From CAYJLB01 sp964370845 (GTDB lineage: Bacteria; Bacillota; Clostridia; Oscillospirales; Ruminococcaceae): a stretch of 64,000 nucleotides of DNA. Made by a program: the position numbers and the translations under genes. Location of the stretch: positions 7,632 through 71,631 of the forward strand of contig CAYJLB010000004.1 of assembly GCA_964370845.1 (NCBI GenBank), written 5' to 3'. The notes beneath the pieces were generated by a model that had not been told where the DNA came from, did no database searches, and worked only from the letters and a program-made list of their open reading frames with translations. Positions 52,815-61,381 of this stretch are shown piece by piece; position 1 is the stretch's first letter, and every line of letters begins with the position of its first letter.

Positions 52815-53318
52815 ATGCCAAGTGAGAAAATATTGCAAACCAAAAAAGAACAAGTTGCTGCATTAACTGAAATTCTTAAGAGTTCAGCTGCAGGTGTTCT
52901 TGTAGATTACAAAGGTATCACAGTTGAGGAAGATACACAACTTCGTCGTGACCTACGTGCTGCTGGAATTACTTATTCTGTTTACAAAAACTCAATCCTA
53001 CGTTTTGCTTTTGAAGAAGCAGGTCTAGGTGAGATTACAAACGTTTTAGAAGGTACTACTGCTCTTGCGATTTCAAACGATGACCAAACTGCTCCAGCGA
53101 GAATTTTGGGTAATTACGTTGAAAAATCTGATGAGAAGTTTTTCTTCAAAGCTGGTTTCATCGGCGAAGAAATCTATGACCAAAACGGAGTTGCTGCTCT
53201 ATCAAAAATCCCTTCAAGAGATGTTTTGTTATCACAACTTGTTGGTTCATTACAAGGTCCTATGCAAAAACTTGCTGCTATTGTTAAAGCAGTTGCTGAT
53301 AGTAAAGAGGGAGAATAG
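52815..53318 (+). CDS. rplJ: 50S ribosomal protein L10
   Basis: The 167-residue protein has SEKILQTKKEQVAALTEIL at the start, VDYKGITVEEDTQLRRDLRAAG and the C-terminal helix that binds L7/L12 dimers. The frame is open upstream to 52647 through the leader, but TTGGAGGTGAATTT selects the ATG at 52815. Confidence 0.97.
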   Translation: MPSEKILQTKKEQVAALTEILKSSAAGVLVDYKGITVEEDTQLRRDLRAAGITYSVYKNSILRFAFEEAGLGEITNVLEGTTALAISNDDQTAPARILGNYVEKSDEKFFFKAGFIGEEIYDQNGVAALSKIPSRDVLLSQLVGSLQGPMQKLAAIVKAVADSKEGE

Positions 53319-53423
53319 TTTTATTCAAACCTTTTGTCTAGCATAAAATTAACAAAAACAAAAATAAAAAATAATATTTCGGAGAATAAATTCCGAAATT
53401 AAGAATTAAAGGAGATTTTAATC

Positions 53424-53795
53424 ATGGCTTCAGAAAAAATATTAAAATTTGTCGAAGAAGTTAAAACTTTGACAGTACTTGAGCTTTCAGAGCTTGTAGA
53501 GGCAATCCAAGAAGAATTCGGTGTTACAGCGGCTGTTGCTGCTGCTCCAGCTGCTGCTGGTGGCGCTGCTGCAGAAGCAGAAAAAACTGAATTTGACGTA
53601 GTTCTAGCTTCATTCGGTGATGCTAAAATGAACGTAATCAAAGTAGTTAAAGAAGTAACAGGTCTAGGTCTTAAAGAATCTAAAGAACTTGTTGAAGGTG
53701 CTCCAAAAGCAATCAAAGAAGGCGTTTCTAAAGCTGATGCTGAAGAACTTAAAGCTAAACTTGAAGCTGCTGGCGCAACTGTTGAACTTAAGTAA
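53424..53795 (+). CDS. rplL: 50S ribosomal protein L7/L12
   Basis: The 123-residue stalk protein has an N-terminal dimerisation helix pair, an Ala-rich hinge (about 35-52) and the C-terminal factor-binding domain (EVTGLGLKESKELVEGAPK). AAAGGAG precedes it and a strong terminator follows. Confidence 0.98.
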   Translation: MASEKILKFVEEVKTLTVLELSELVEAIQEEFGVTAAVAAAPAAAGGAAAEAEKTEFDVVLASFGDAKMNVIKVVKEVTGLGLKESKELVEGAPKAIKEGVSKADAEELKAKLEAAGATVELK

Positions 53796-53802
53796 TTTAA
53801 CT

Positions 53803-53835
53803 AAAGCAGGTACTTTTATAGTGCCTGCTTTTTCT
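53803..53835 (+). terminator. Terminator of rplJL
   Basis: AAAGCAGGTAC pairs with GTGCCTGCTTT, followed by TTCTT. Confidence 0.85.
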
Positions 53836-53868
53836 TATTAATATATTTTAGAAGGGAATGTTTAGTTA

Positions 53869-54402
53869 ATGGATTTATTTGAAAAACAAGTTTCTACAAA
53901 AGAAATATTTAAGGGAAGAATTTTTACAGTTTCGGAAGATGACATTATTTTGCCAAACGGTAAAGATGCAAAGAGAGAAGTTATCACGCACAATGGTGGA
54001 GTTGGAATTTTGCCACTTTGCGATAATGGCGATGTGATTTTGGTTAAACAATTTCGTTATCCAACAGGGAAAGCAATTCTAGAAATACCCGCTGGAAAAC
54101 TAGAAAAGGGAGAAAATCACTTTGAATGTGGTGTAAGAGAACTTACGGAAGAAGCTGGCGCTGTTTCAAATAAAATTGATTATTTGGGAGAAATGTACCC
54201 AACTCCTGCTTATTGCACTGAAATAATTCATATTTATTTAGCAAGAGAGCTTTCTTTTGAAGAACAAAATCTTGATGAGGACGAATTTCTTGACGTAATT
54301 AGAATTCCTTTCGAAAAGGCTTTGGATATGGTAATGAAAAATGAAATTACTGACGGAAAAACTCAAATTGCTATCCTAAAAACTGCCCAAATCATAAAAT
54401 AA
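53869..54402 (+). CDS. nudF: ADP-ribose pyrophosphatase (Nudix)
   Basis: The 177-residue NUDIX hydrolase has a complete GX5EX7REUXEEXGU box (about residues 75-97, with RELTEEAG). The preceding VKQFRYPTGKAILEIPAG is typical of ADP-sugar pyrophosphatases of the NudF type. It splits ADP-ribose to AMP and ribose 5-phosphate. It is monocistronic between two terminators. Confidence 0.9.
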   Translation: MDLFEKQVSTKEIFKGRIFTVSEDDIILPNGKDAKREVITHNGGVGILPLCDNGDVILVKQFRYPTGKAILEIPAGKLEKGENHFECGVRELTEEAGAVSNKIDYLGEMYPTPAYCTEIIHIYLARELSFEEQNLDEDEFLDVIRIPFEKALDMVMKNEITDGKTQIAILKTAQIIK

Positions 54403-54414
54403 ATATTATTTTTT

Positions 54415-54453
54415 AAAAACGTTGTGAAAAAATTCAACGTTTTTTATTTTTTT
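54415..54453 (+). terminator. Terminator of nudF
   Basis: AAAAACGTTG pairs with CAACGTTTTT, followed by TATTTTTTTC. Confidence 0.85.
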
Positions 54454-54555
54454 CTTGTAAATTTTGAATAAATATATTATAATAGATGTATATGACTTGA
54501 ATTGGCATTTTGTTTTGCCATTCTATAAAATTTATGATGGAAGGATTGTTGTGAT

Positions 54556-54894
54556 ATGAAAAATAGTATTAAAGTTAAAATTTATAACAGAGAATACAAT
54601 TTGCAAACGGAAGAAACTAAAGAATACACTCTCGAACTAGCAAAAAAATTAGATGGACAAATTCTTGAAATGATGTCGGGGAGAAATTCTGTTTCCTTAA
54701 TTGATGCTTGCGTTTTAATTTCACTCTCTGCAATCGACGAAAGTGAAAAAGCTAAAGATAATGTTGAAAACCTTAGAACTCAAATAAAAGATTACGTTGA
54801 TGATGCGGGCGATGCACGTTTAAAATGTGATGAATTGCAAAAAGAAATTAGAATTTTAAAGGCGGAAATTGAACGTCTTAAATATAGAAAATAA
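54556..54894 (+). CDS. zapA: Cell division protein ZapA
   Basis: The 112-residue protein has the ZapA core (KVKIYNREYNLQTEE; YTLELAKKLDGQILEM; SLIDACVLISLSAIDE) followed by a C-terminal coiled coil (about 70-112). It bundles FtsZ at midcell. It precedes the U32 protein gene, a common pairing in clostridia. Its stop lies in a fragment resembling the three-stem leader. Confidence 0.9.
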   Translation: MKNSIKVKIYNREYNLQTEETKEYTLELAKKLDGQILEMMSGRNSVSLIDACVLISLSAIDESEKAKDNVENLRTQIKDYVDDAGDARLKCDELQKEIRILKAEIERLKYRK

Positions 54895-54933
54895 ATTTTC
54901 AAACTACGATTTTATCGTAAGGAATGGACTTAA
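54895..54933 (+). repeat. Fragment resembling the three-stem leader
   Basis: AAATAAATTTTCAAACT (overlapping the zapA stop) equals the distal arm of leader copy A. The small hairpin TACGAT/ATCGTA and AAGGAATGG then lead into the U32 gene. It may be a shortened derivative of the element at 88 and 6081, or chance similarity. Confidence 0.35.
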
Positions 54934-56991
54934 ATGAAAAATAAACTAAAAAATAAGGCTGAAATCCTAGCACCGGCTGGAAGTATGGAAGCTTTTGTTG
55001 CTGGGATTAGAGCTGGTGCTGATGCAATTTACATTGGCTCAAAAAGATTTTCTGCTCGTGCTAATGCAACTAATTTCACCCAAGAGGAAATTGAAGAAGC
55101 AGTAAAATATGCCCATAAATGCGGTGTAAAAGTTTATCAAGCTATAAATACCATAGTTTTTGATAGCGAACTTGAGGAATTAAAAAAAGAAATCATAACT
55201 TCTGCTAACATTGGAATAGACGCCTTTATTGTTCAAGATTTAGGTGTGCTTTCCCTTGTGAAAAAATTAATTCCGAATATGCCTGTTCACGGATCAACTC
55301 AAATGAGTATTCACACTGCTGAGGGTGTACAAATGGCTAAAGAAATGGGCATTGATAGAGTTGTTTTAGCTAGGGAATTGCCTAAAGAAACCATTGAAGA
55401 ATTGACACAACTTGGCGTGGATATTGAAGTTTTTGTTCATGGAGCATTATGCACTTGCGTTTCGGGACAGTGCTTTATGAGCGGAATTATCGGCAGCCGT
55501 AGTGCTAATCGTGGGCAATGTGCACAGCCATGTAGGTTGCCTTTTTCTGCAAAAACGAATATTGATGAGCGAAGATATGATTTATCTCTAAAAGATATGT
55601 CTTATGTTGAGCATATAAATGAACTTGTGGGATTTGGTGTTTCTTCCTTAAAAATCGAGGGCAGAATGAAACGTCCTGAGTATGTTGCGGCTGCAGTTTC
55701 TACTTGCAGAAATGTTTTAGACGGGAAAGAAGCTGACCTTTTTACATTGAAATCAGTTTTTTCAAGAAGTGGTTTTACCGACGGATATTATAAAAGTGAA
55801 CTTGGAAAAACTATGTACGGAATTCGACAAAAAGAAGATGTAGTTTCTGCTGACAGCGTTTTTCCTACATTAAGGGAGATTTACCGAAAAGAAGTTAAAA
55901 AAGCTACCATTTCTTTTAATTTAGTTGTAAATCCTGATGAAAATGCAGTTTTAACAGCTACAGACAGCAACGGAAACAGTATTTTTGTAACTGGTGAAAT
56001 TTCTCAAATTGCAATAAAATCACCTTTGACATTAGAAAAAGTTGAAAAGCAATTATCAAAACTTGGGGACACAATTTATACTTTGGATAACATTACTGCT
56101 AAAATAGGGGAGGGTTTGACACTTCAAATGTCTTCGATTAATGATATGAGAAGGCGTGCTTGCGAAGCTATGGACCAGATTAGAATTGCAAAAAACACTC
56201 CAAAATACGAAATTTTCGAAGATGATACAAAGTTCTTCAAAACAATGAATATAAAGCCTAACTCAATTAGAATTGAAGTTGAAAATATAAAACAATTAGA
56301 TGGAATTGATTTATCAGAAATTGAAAAAATAACTGTTCCATTAAAAAAATATAGTGAATTTATTTCCTTTAAGGAGAAAATTATTCTTAAATTGCCCCGT
56401 TATACAACAAATGAGGCTAAAATAACGCAAATGCTTGAAAAAGCAAAAAATGTTGGTTTCAGCCACCTTGAAGCTACAAATTTATCCCATATTAAATTAG
56501 GACAAGACCTTGATTTTATCGTTCACGGTGGATTTTCTTTAAATCTTGCAAATTCATATTCACTAGAACAGGTAGCAGATTTAGGGCTTGAAGATTGTAT
56601 GGTTTCTTTTGAACTAAAATTTAACGATATTGGAAAAATGGCAGATTATCTACCTTATGGGATAATCGCTTATGGAAAACTTCCACTTATGATTACTGCA
56701 AATTGCCCTATTAAGCAGTCTATTGGTTGCGAAAAATGTACTGGCGAAATTAAAGATAGGACAGGAAGAATATTCAAAGTTAAATGCTATTCCGACTGTG
56801 TGGAAATATTAAATTGTGATGATTTATATTTAGCTGACAAGCAAGATGATTTTAATTTGTCCTTTATAACCTTGTCATTTTACGAAGAAAGCCCACAGGA
56901 AATTGCTGAAATAATAAATGCATATAAAAATAATTTGTCACCTAAAAATAATAAAATAACAAGAGGACTTTACTATCGCGGAGTAATTTAA
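54934..56991 (+). CDS. U32 family peptidase-like protein (DUF3656-type)
   Basis: The 685-residue protein starts EILAPAGSMEAFVAGIRAGADA and carries the U32 signature region VFVHGALCTCVSGQCFMSG...GQCAQPCR with its cysteine cluster (about 168-200). A long C-terminal extension ends with CPIKQSIGCEKC. The long form resembles RlhA, which acts on 23S rRNA, more than true collagenases. An RNA-modification role is inferred. Confidence 0.85.
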   Translation: MKNKLKNKAEILAPAGSMEAFVAGIRAGADAIYIGSKRFSARANATNFTQEEIEEAVKYAHKCGVKVYQAINTIVFDSELEELKKEIITSANIGIDAFIVQDLGVLSLVKKLIPNMPVHGSTQMSIHTAEGVQMAKEMGIDRVVLARELPKETIEELTQLGVDIEVFVHGALCTCVSGQCFMSGIIGSRSANRGQCAQPCRLPFSAKTNIDERRYDLSLKDMSYVEHINELVGFGVSSLKIEGRMKRPEYVAAAVSTCRNVLDGKEADLFTLKSVFSRSGFTDGYYKSELGKTMYGIRQKEDVVSADSVFPTLREIYRKEVKKATISFNLVVNPDENAVLTATDSNGNSIFVTGEISQIAIKSPLTLEKVEKQLSKLGDTIYTLDNITAKIGEGLTLQMSSINDMRRRACEAMDQIRIAKNTPKYEIFEDDTKFFKTMNIKPNSIRIEVENIKQLDGIDLSEIEKITVPLKKYSEFISFKEKIILKLPRYTTNEAKITQMLEKAKNVGFSHLEATNLSHIKLGQDLDFIVHGGFSLNLANSYSLEQVADLGLEDCMVSFELKFNDIGKMADYLPYGIIAYGKLPLMITANCPIKQSIGCEKCTGEIKDRTGRIFKVKCYSDCVEILNCDDLYLADKQDDFNLSFITLSFYEESPQEIAEIINAYKNNLSPKNNKITRGLYYRGVI

Positions 56992-57018
56992 TATACAAAA
57001 ATAGAAAGGGCAGATTTA

Positions 57019-57459
57019 ATGAAATTATTAGTAAAAAAATTAAGAGAAGACGCAGTTTTGCCTAAACGTGGTACAGATTATAGTGCAGGATACGACCTTT
57101 CGGCTTGCATTGAAAATGACATTACAATAAAACCTAAGGAGATTGTGAAAATTCCTACTGGGTTGTCCGTTGCCCCTGATAGAACCGATGTTGCCTTGCT
57201 TATTTATCCACGAAGTTCCTTAGCAACAAAATTTGGAATTACCCTTGCAAATTGTGTTGGCGTTGTGGATAGCGACTATCGTGGTGAAATTATTGTTGCA
57301 ATGATAAATTTAAGTGAAAGACATTATACAATTGAAAAAGGTGAGCGAATTGCACAACTTATAGCAACTCCAATCCTTTTTCCACAAATAGAAGAAGTAG
57401 AAGAACTATCCGAAACTGCACGAGGTGAAGGCGGTTTTGGTTCAACTGGTAAAAAATAG
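57019..57459 (+). CDS. dut: dUTP diphosphatase
   Basis: The 146-residue trimeric dUTPase has AGYDLSACI, YPRSSLATKFGITLANCVGVVDSDYRGEI (read in segments), GERIAQLI, and the C-terminal GRGGFGSTG-type arm reading GEGGFGSTG. It converts dUTP to dUMP and limits uracil in DNA. AAAGGGC precedes the ATG. Confidence 0.97.
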   Translation: MKLLVKKLREDAVLPKRGTDYSAGYDLSACIENDITIKPKEIVKIPTGLSVAPDRTDVALLIYPRSSLATKFGITLANCVGVVDSDYRGEIIVAMINLSERHYTIEKGERIAQLIATPILFPQIEEVEELSETARGEGGFGSTGKK

Positions 57460-57474
57460 AAAGGAACACAATTG

Positions 57475-58629
57475 ATGCTTATTTATAATGTTAAAATTAA
57501 CACAATGGAAGATGAAATAATTGAAAATGGCTATGTTGAAATAGAAGATGGGATAATTTCAAAGGTAGAAAGTGGCGTACCTCAAAATATTTCCGACGAG
57601 GATATTGACGGAAATGGAGCAAATTTATACCCTGGGTTCATTGACGCACATACTCATCTTGGAGTTTTTGGCGACGGGCTAGGCTTTGAAGCAGAAGATG
57701 CTAATGAAACTACCGACCCTGTAACACCACAACTTAGAATTATTGATGCAATTAACCCTTTTGACAGATGTTTTGAGGAAACTCGTGAAGCAGGAATTAC
57801 TACTGCTGTGGTTTCTCCTGGAAGCGCTAATGCAATCTGTGGTGAAATTACTGCAATAAAAACTTTCGGCAAGAGAATTGACGATATGATTATCAAAACT
57901 ATCGGAATGAAATTTGCCCTTGGAGAAAATCCAAAAAATGTTTATAATGATAAAGATAGCACTCCAGTCACTAGAATGGCAATAGCGTCTTTAATGAGAG
58001 AAAATTTGCATAAGGCAAAAAAATATTATGACGATACAAAACGTGCTGTAAGCGATGAAGATTTTGACCCGCCAGAATATGATATGAAATGTGAAAGTTT
58101 AATGTCCTTGCTTAAAGGCGAAATAAGGGCTCATTTCCATGCTCATAGGGCAGATGATATTTGTACAGCTATTAGGATTGCAAAAGAATTTAACATAAAA
58201 TATGTAATTGTTCACGCTACTGAAGGGCATAAAATTGCAGAAATTTTAGCTGATGAAAAAGCAAAATGCATAGTAGGTCCAATTATTTCCGATAGAAGCA
58301 AACCTGAACTTAAAGATCATGATATAAAAAATGCAGGAATACTTGAAAAAAATGGTGTGGAATTTTGTTTATGTACTGACCACCCTGTGATACCATTACA
58401 ATATTTATTCACAACTGCGGCGGCGACTATAAAAGGCGGTTTGTCAAAGGAAAAAGCACTAAAAGCAATTACAATCGACAGTGCGAAAATCGCTGGAATT
58501 GACCATAAAGTTGGCTCTATTAAAGTTGGAAAAGATGCAGATTTAGTTCTTGTAAACGGCGACCCATTTGATATGCTAACTACACCAGAAATAGTTATTA
58601 TAAATGGAAAAATTGTACATAAAAAATAA
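57475..58629 (+). CDS. Amidohydrolase family protein
   Basis: The 384-residue metal-dependent hydrolase of the imidazolonepropionase-like type has His59 and His61 (DAHTHLG), further metal ligands in HFHAHRADD and VHATEGH, and the Asp of CTDHP. The C-terminal KVGSIKVGKDADLVLVNGDPF closes the small beta domain. Substrate cannot be assigned. The in-frame TTG at 57472 is rejected in favour of the adjacent ATG. It follows dut by 15 bases. Confidence 0.87.
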   Translation: MLIYNVKINTMEDEIIENGYVEIEDGIISKVESGVPQNISDEDIDGNGANLYPGFIDAHTHLGVFGDGLGFEAEDANETTDPVTPQLRIIDAINPFDRCFEETREAGITTAVVSPGSANAICGEITAIKTFGKRIDDMIIKTIGMKFALGENPKNVYNDKDSTPVTRMAIASLMRENLHKAKKYYDDTKRAVSDEDFDPPEYDMKCESLMSLLKGEIRAHFHAHRADDICTAIRIAKEFNIKYVIVHATEGHKIAEILADEKAKCIVGPIISDRSKPELKDHDIKNAGILEKNGVEFCLCTDHPVIPLQYLFTTAAATIKGGLSKEKALKAITIDSAKIAGIDHKVGSIKVGKDADLVLVNGDPFDMLTTPEIVIINGKIVHKK

Positions 58630-58662
58630 ATTAAAACAAAAAGAGAGGAATGGTCATTTAAA

Positions 58663-59208
58663 ATGAGCGTTGCGGTTTTATATAAATCTAAATATGGAAA
58701 TTCAAAAAGATATGCTCAATGGATTAGCGAGGAGTTAGGGGCAGATTTATTTGAAATTACAGATAAAGTTACTGTTGAAAGCTTGCAAAAATATGACACT
58801 TTAATTTTCGGTGGAGGAATAATTGGTTCAGCTTTTAAAAGTTATGATGTAGAGGGAAGCTTTTTTCTCAAAATGATTTATCACGATGTAAAAGACAAAA
58901 ATCTTATCGTTTTTACAACAGGAATAACAAAAGTTGATGATTACAATAGATTTACTCCTATTTTAACAAAAGTTTTCACAAAAGAAATCATTGATACCTT
59001 AAAATTCTACCATTTTAGAGGGAAAATGGATTTGAAAGCTCTAACTTTTTGGGACAGATTTAATATGAAACAAGTGAGAAATTTTGTGGTAAATAAAAAA
59101 GACCGTGATGGCGATGATGAACTTTTACTTGATGCAATTGATGGTTTAGTTGACAACACAAGCAAAGATTTTATTAAACCTTTAATCGAATATGTAAATT
59201 CTCTTTAG
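58663..59208 (+). CDS. Flavodoxin-domain protein (HemG-like)
   Basis: The 181-residue protein has VLYKSKYGNSKRYAQWISEELGA at the start and FGGGIIGSAF, matching flavodoxin-domain proteins related to menaquinone-dependent protoporphyrinogen oxidase HemG. In anaerobes such proteins are often generic flavin reductases. It is third in a run of co-directional genes with 33-37 base gaps. Confidence 0.8.
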   Translation: MSVAVLYKSKYGNSKRYAQWISEELGADLFEITDKVTVESLQKYDTLIFGGGIIGSAFKSYDVEGSFFLKMIYHDVKDKNLIVFTTGITKVDDYNRFTPILTKVFTKEIIDTLKFYHFRGKMDLKALTFWDRFNMKQVRNFVVNKKDRDGDDELLLDAIDGLVDNTSKDFIKPLIEYVNSL

Positions 59209-59245
59209 TAGCTTTTGAAAATCAGAGAAAGGATTTGCTGTTTTA

Positions 59246-60088
59246 ATGAGAGAAATAGATGTTAAAATTATTGAAGATGCAGTGCGTGATTTGTGCATAA
59301 ATGCAAATTTGTATATTCCAAAAGATATTGAAACAAGAATAAATGAGTTTGCAAAATTAGAAGTTTCTCCTACTGGGCTAGAAGTTTTTGATGATATAAT
59401 CAAAAATATCGATATAGCGAGAGAGGAAAAAATTCCTATTTGTCAAGACACTGGAATGGCTGTAATTTTCGCTGAAATAGGGCAAGAAGTTCACTTTGTT
59501 GGCGGACTTTTTGAAGATGCTATAAACAACGGCGTTGAACGTGGCTACGTTGACGGATTTTTAAGGCTTTCTGTTGTTGGCGACCCATTAAACAGGGTTA
59601 ACACAAACACAAATACGCCTGCAATTATACATACAAAATTAGTTTCAGGGGATAAAGTTAAAATTACAGTTGCACCAAAAGGCTTTGGCTCGGAAAATAT
59701 GTCCCAAATAAAAATGATGACACCTTCAGCTACTCGAGAGGATATAATTGATTTTGTTGTAAATGTAGTTTCCACTGCCGGAAGCAATCCTTGTCCACCT
59801 ATTGTGGTTGGCGTTGGAATTGGTGGAGATTTTGAACTTTGTGCTTTGCTAGCAAAAAAAGCATTGTGCAAAGACGTTGACAATGATAATGAACTAGAAT
59901 TTTACAGCGAAATGGAAAAAGAAATTCTCGAAAAAATAAATATGCTTGGAATTGGACCACAAGGTTTTGGAGGAAGAATTACTGCCTTATCGGTGAAAAT
60001 TCTTCAATATCCAACTCATATAGCAGGGCTTCCTGTGGCTGTAAACATAGGTTGTCACGTTACAAGGCATAAAGAAATATTAATATAA
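59246..60088 (+). CDS. Class I fumarate hydratase, alpha subunit
   Basis: The 280-residue N-terminal-half subunit of two-subunit iron-sulfur fumarase (or L-tartrate dehydratase) has the three 4Fe-4S cysteines Cys66 (ICQDTG), Cys183 (NPCPP) and Cys270 (IGCHVTRH). It needs a beta subunit, which normally follows directly, but here a terminator stands seven bases after the stop and the next genes are unrelated. Fumarase is favoured over tartrate dehydratase only as the commoner function. Confidence 0.88.
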   Translation: MREIDVKIIEDAVRDLCINANLYIPKDIETRINEFAKLEVSPTGLEVFDDIIKNIDIAREEKIPICQDTGMAVIFAEIGQEVHFVGGLFEDAINNGVERGYVDGFLRLSVVGDPLNRVNTNTNTPAIIHTKLVSGDKVKITVAPKGFGSENMSQIKMMTPSATREDIIDFVVNVVSTAGSNPCPPIVVGVGIGGDFELCALLAKKALCKDVDNDNELEFYSEMEKEILEKINMLGIGPQGFGGRITALSVKILQYPTHIAGLPVAVNIGCHVTRHKEILI

Positions 60089-60094
60089 AAAATA

Positions 60095-60147
60095 AATGTG
60101 TGATAAAACTTAACACTAGAAATGGTTAAGTTTCGTCACACACTTTT
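60095..60147. terminator. Bidirectional terminator after the fumarase alpha gene
   Basis: TGTGTGAtaAAACTTAAC pairs with GTTAAGTTTcgTCACACA, with a T5 run. It is a further variant of the GTGTGA-AAAC stem. Confidence 0.8.
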
Positions 60148-60635
60148 TATATTAACAAATACCCTAAGGCGAGCAAGAGTTTAATATCTCCACCATTTTT
60201 ATACAGAAGATAAATTAGCACACCAATAATAATTTTCTCCTCGTCGATATTGAAATTCTTGAAAACACCGTCAAATAGACCGCTTGTCAACCCTTTTAGA
60301 CTATCTATACTTGCACTAGGCGGAATTTGAGAGAATTTATTGTTGGAATTTTTATTTTTGAATTGTTCAAAACCGCCTAAATTTGATCCGAAAATTTGTG
60401 AAAAAGCATTAAGATTTTTATTTTTTTCGGAATAACTATTTTGCTTATTTGAAGTTTTTGCGCTAGTCTTTTTTTCTTCAATTTTAGGAGGTGGAACGGG
60501 AGGTTTTACATTTTTTTCAATCTCGATAAAATCAGTTTCATCAATCATTTTTTGTGCTCTTTTGTGCATTTCACGAACACGTTGAATAGCTTCCTCCCTC
60601 ATTGCGTTAAAGTTTTTATTATCATAAGAAGCCAA
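60147..60635 (-). CDS. Hypothetical protein, C-terminally hydrophobic
   Basis: The 162-residue protein has a charged helical start (FNAMREEAIQRVREMHKRAQKMIDETDF), a Pro/Lys/Asn/Ser-rich disordered middle (about 42-105), and a C-terminal segment with a hydrophobic run and short hairpin-like end (EKIIIGVLIYLLYKNGGDIKLLLALGYLLI in segments). I do not recognise the family. It overlaps the preceding gene by 14 bases and forms a group with the two small genes upstream; joint function is inferred. Confidence 0.7.
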   Translation of the reverse strand: MASYDNKNFNAMREEAIQRVREMHKRAQKMIDETDFIEIEKNVKPPVPPPKIEEKKTSAKTSNKQNSYSEKNKNLNAFSQIFGSNLGGFEQFKNKNSNNKFSQIPPSASIDSLKGLTSGLFDGVFKNFNIDEEKIIIGVLIYLLYKNGGDIKLLLALGYLLI

Positions 60636-61008
60636 GGAAATCCCCTCCTAAAAGTCCACTTTCTTTAAGCAGTGGTAAAATATTTATCACCTTGAATATT
60701 TTCAAAAGTTTATCAACTTTTTCTTGAGATTCTTCTTTTAAAAGGGGGCGAAGTGCGATTAATAAATCAGTGGAAGTATCTTTTTGGTTTGCCTTATCCA
60801 TAATTTCTTTAAACATTAAAAGCTTTGAAAAATCAAAATCCTCAGTATTAAATCCATTTTCCGAAGAACTTTCATTGTTTCCCGAAGAAAAAAAGTCAGG
60901 GGGAGGTGAGTTTTCGTCAATTCCAAGCATTTCCGCAATTTTTTGAACTTGTTTCATACTTTCCTCGTCGGATAAAACGCCTTGAATTTTCTCCAAAATA
61001 TCGTCCAT
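60622..61008 (-). CDS. Hypothetical acidic protein
   Basis: The 128-residue protein starts MDDILEKIQGVLSDEESMKQ at the ATG behind GGGGAGGTG (an upstream in-frame start at 61029 lacks a site). It has an acidic helical N-terminus, a Ser/Asn-rich spacer (about 40-60) and a helical C-terminus with LLIALRPLLKEESQEKVDKLLKIFKVINILPLL (read in segments). No family is recognised. It is translationally linked to the next gene by a 14-base overlap. Confidence 0.7.
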   Translation of the reverse strand: MDDILEKIQGVLSDEESMKQVQKIAEMLGIDENSPPPDFFSSGNNESSSENGFNTEDFDFSKLLMFKEIMDKANQKDTSTDLLIALRPLLKEESQEKVDKLLKIFKVINILPLLKESGLLGGDFLGFL

Positions 61009-61050
61009 AGAAAACACCTCCCCTTTCATAATACTTGTTTACTCTTTGAA

Positions 61051-61287
61051 TTAGCCTTTTCCCGAAAGTTTTTTCATTAGCTCTTGTGCCTCTTTCGACT
61101 CAAAAATTTTCTTTGTCATTGTTGGGTCAGAAAGGACTTTTTTTAATTTATCGCTTTCCTCTTTTGACATTCCTTTTGTCACAGCTGTCAAATCACCTTT
61201 TTCAAGGTCACTTTTCAACTGATTAGGATTTAAACCTAATTTTTTCCCAGCCATTTTAAGTAATGCGTTTTTTCCAAGTTCGTTCAT
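61051..61287 (-). CDS. Small helical hypothetical protein
   Basis: The 78-residue, highly charged helical protein begins MNELGKNALLKMAGKKLG and ends LMKKLSGKG, with AAGGAGGAG before the ATG. It has a two-helix-repeat appearance (LKSDLEKGDLTAV; LKKVLSDPTMTKKIF). Function unknown. It is the first gene of the three-gene minus-strand group. Confidence 0.7.
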   Translation of the reverse strand: MNELGKNALLKMAGKKLGLNPNQLKSDLEKGDLTAVTKGMSKEESDKLKKVLSDPTMTKKIFESKEAQELMKKLSGKG

Positions 61288-61381
61288 AAAATCTCCTCCT
61301 TAAATAATATTGATATCTATGTACAAATATGTTATAATCAAGCAATAGAAAGCTAATTTGCTAAAGAAAGGTATTTTTTTA

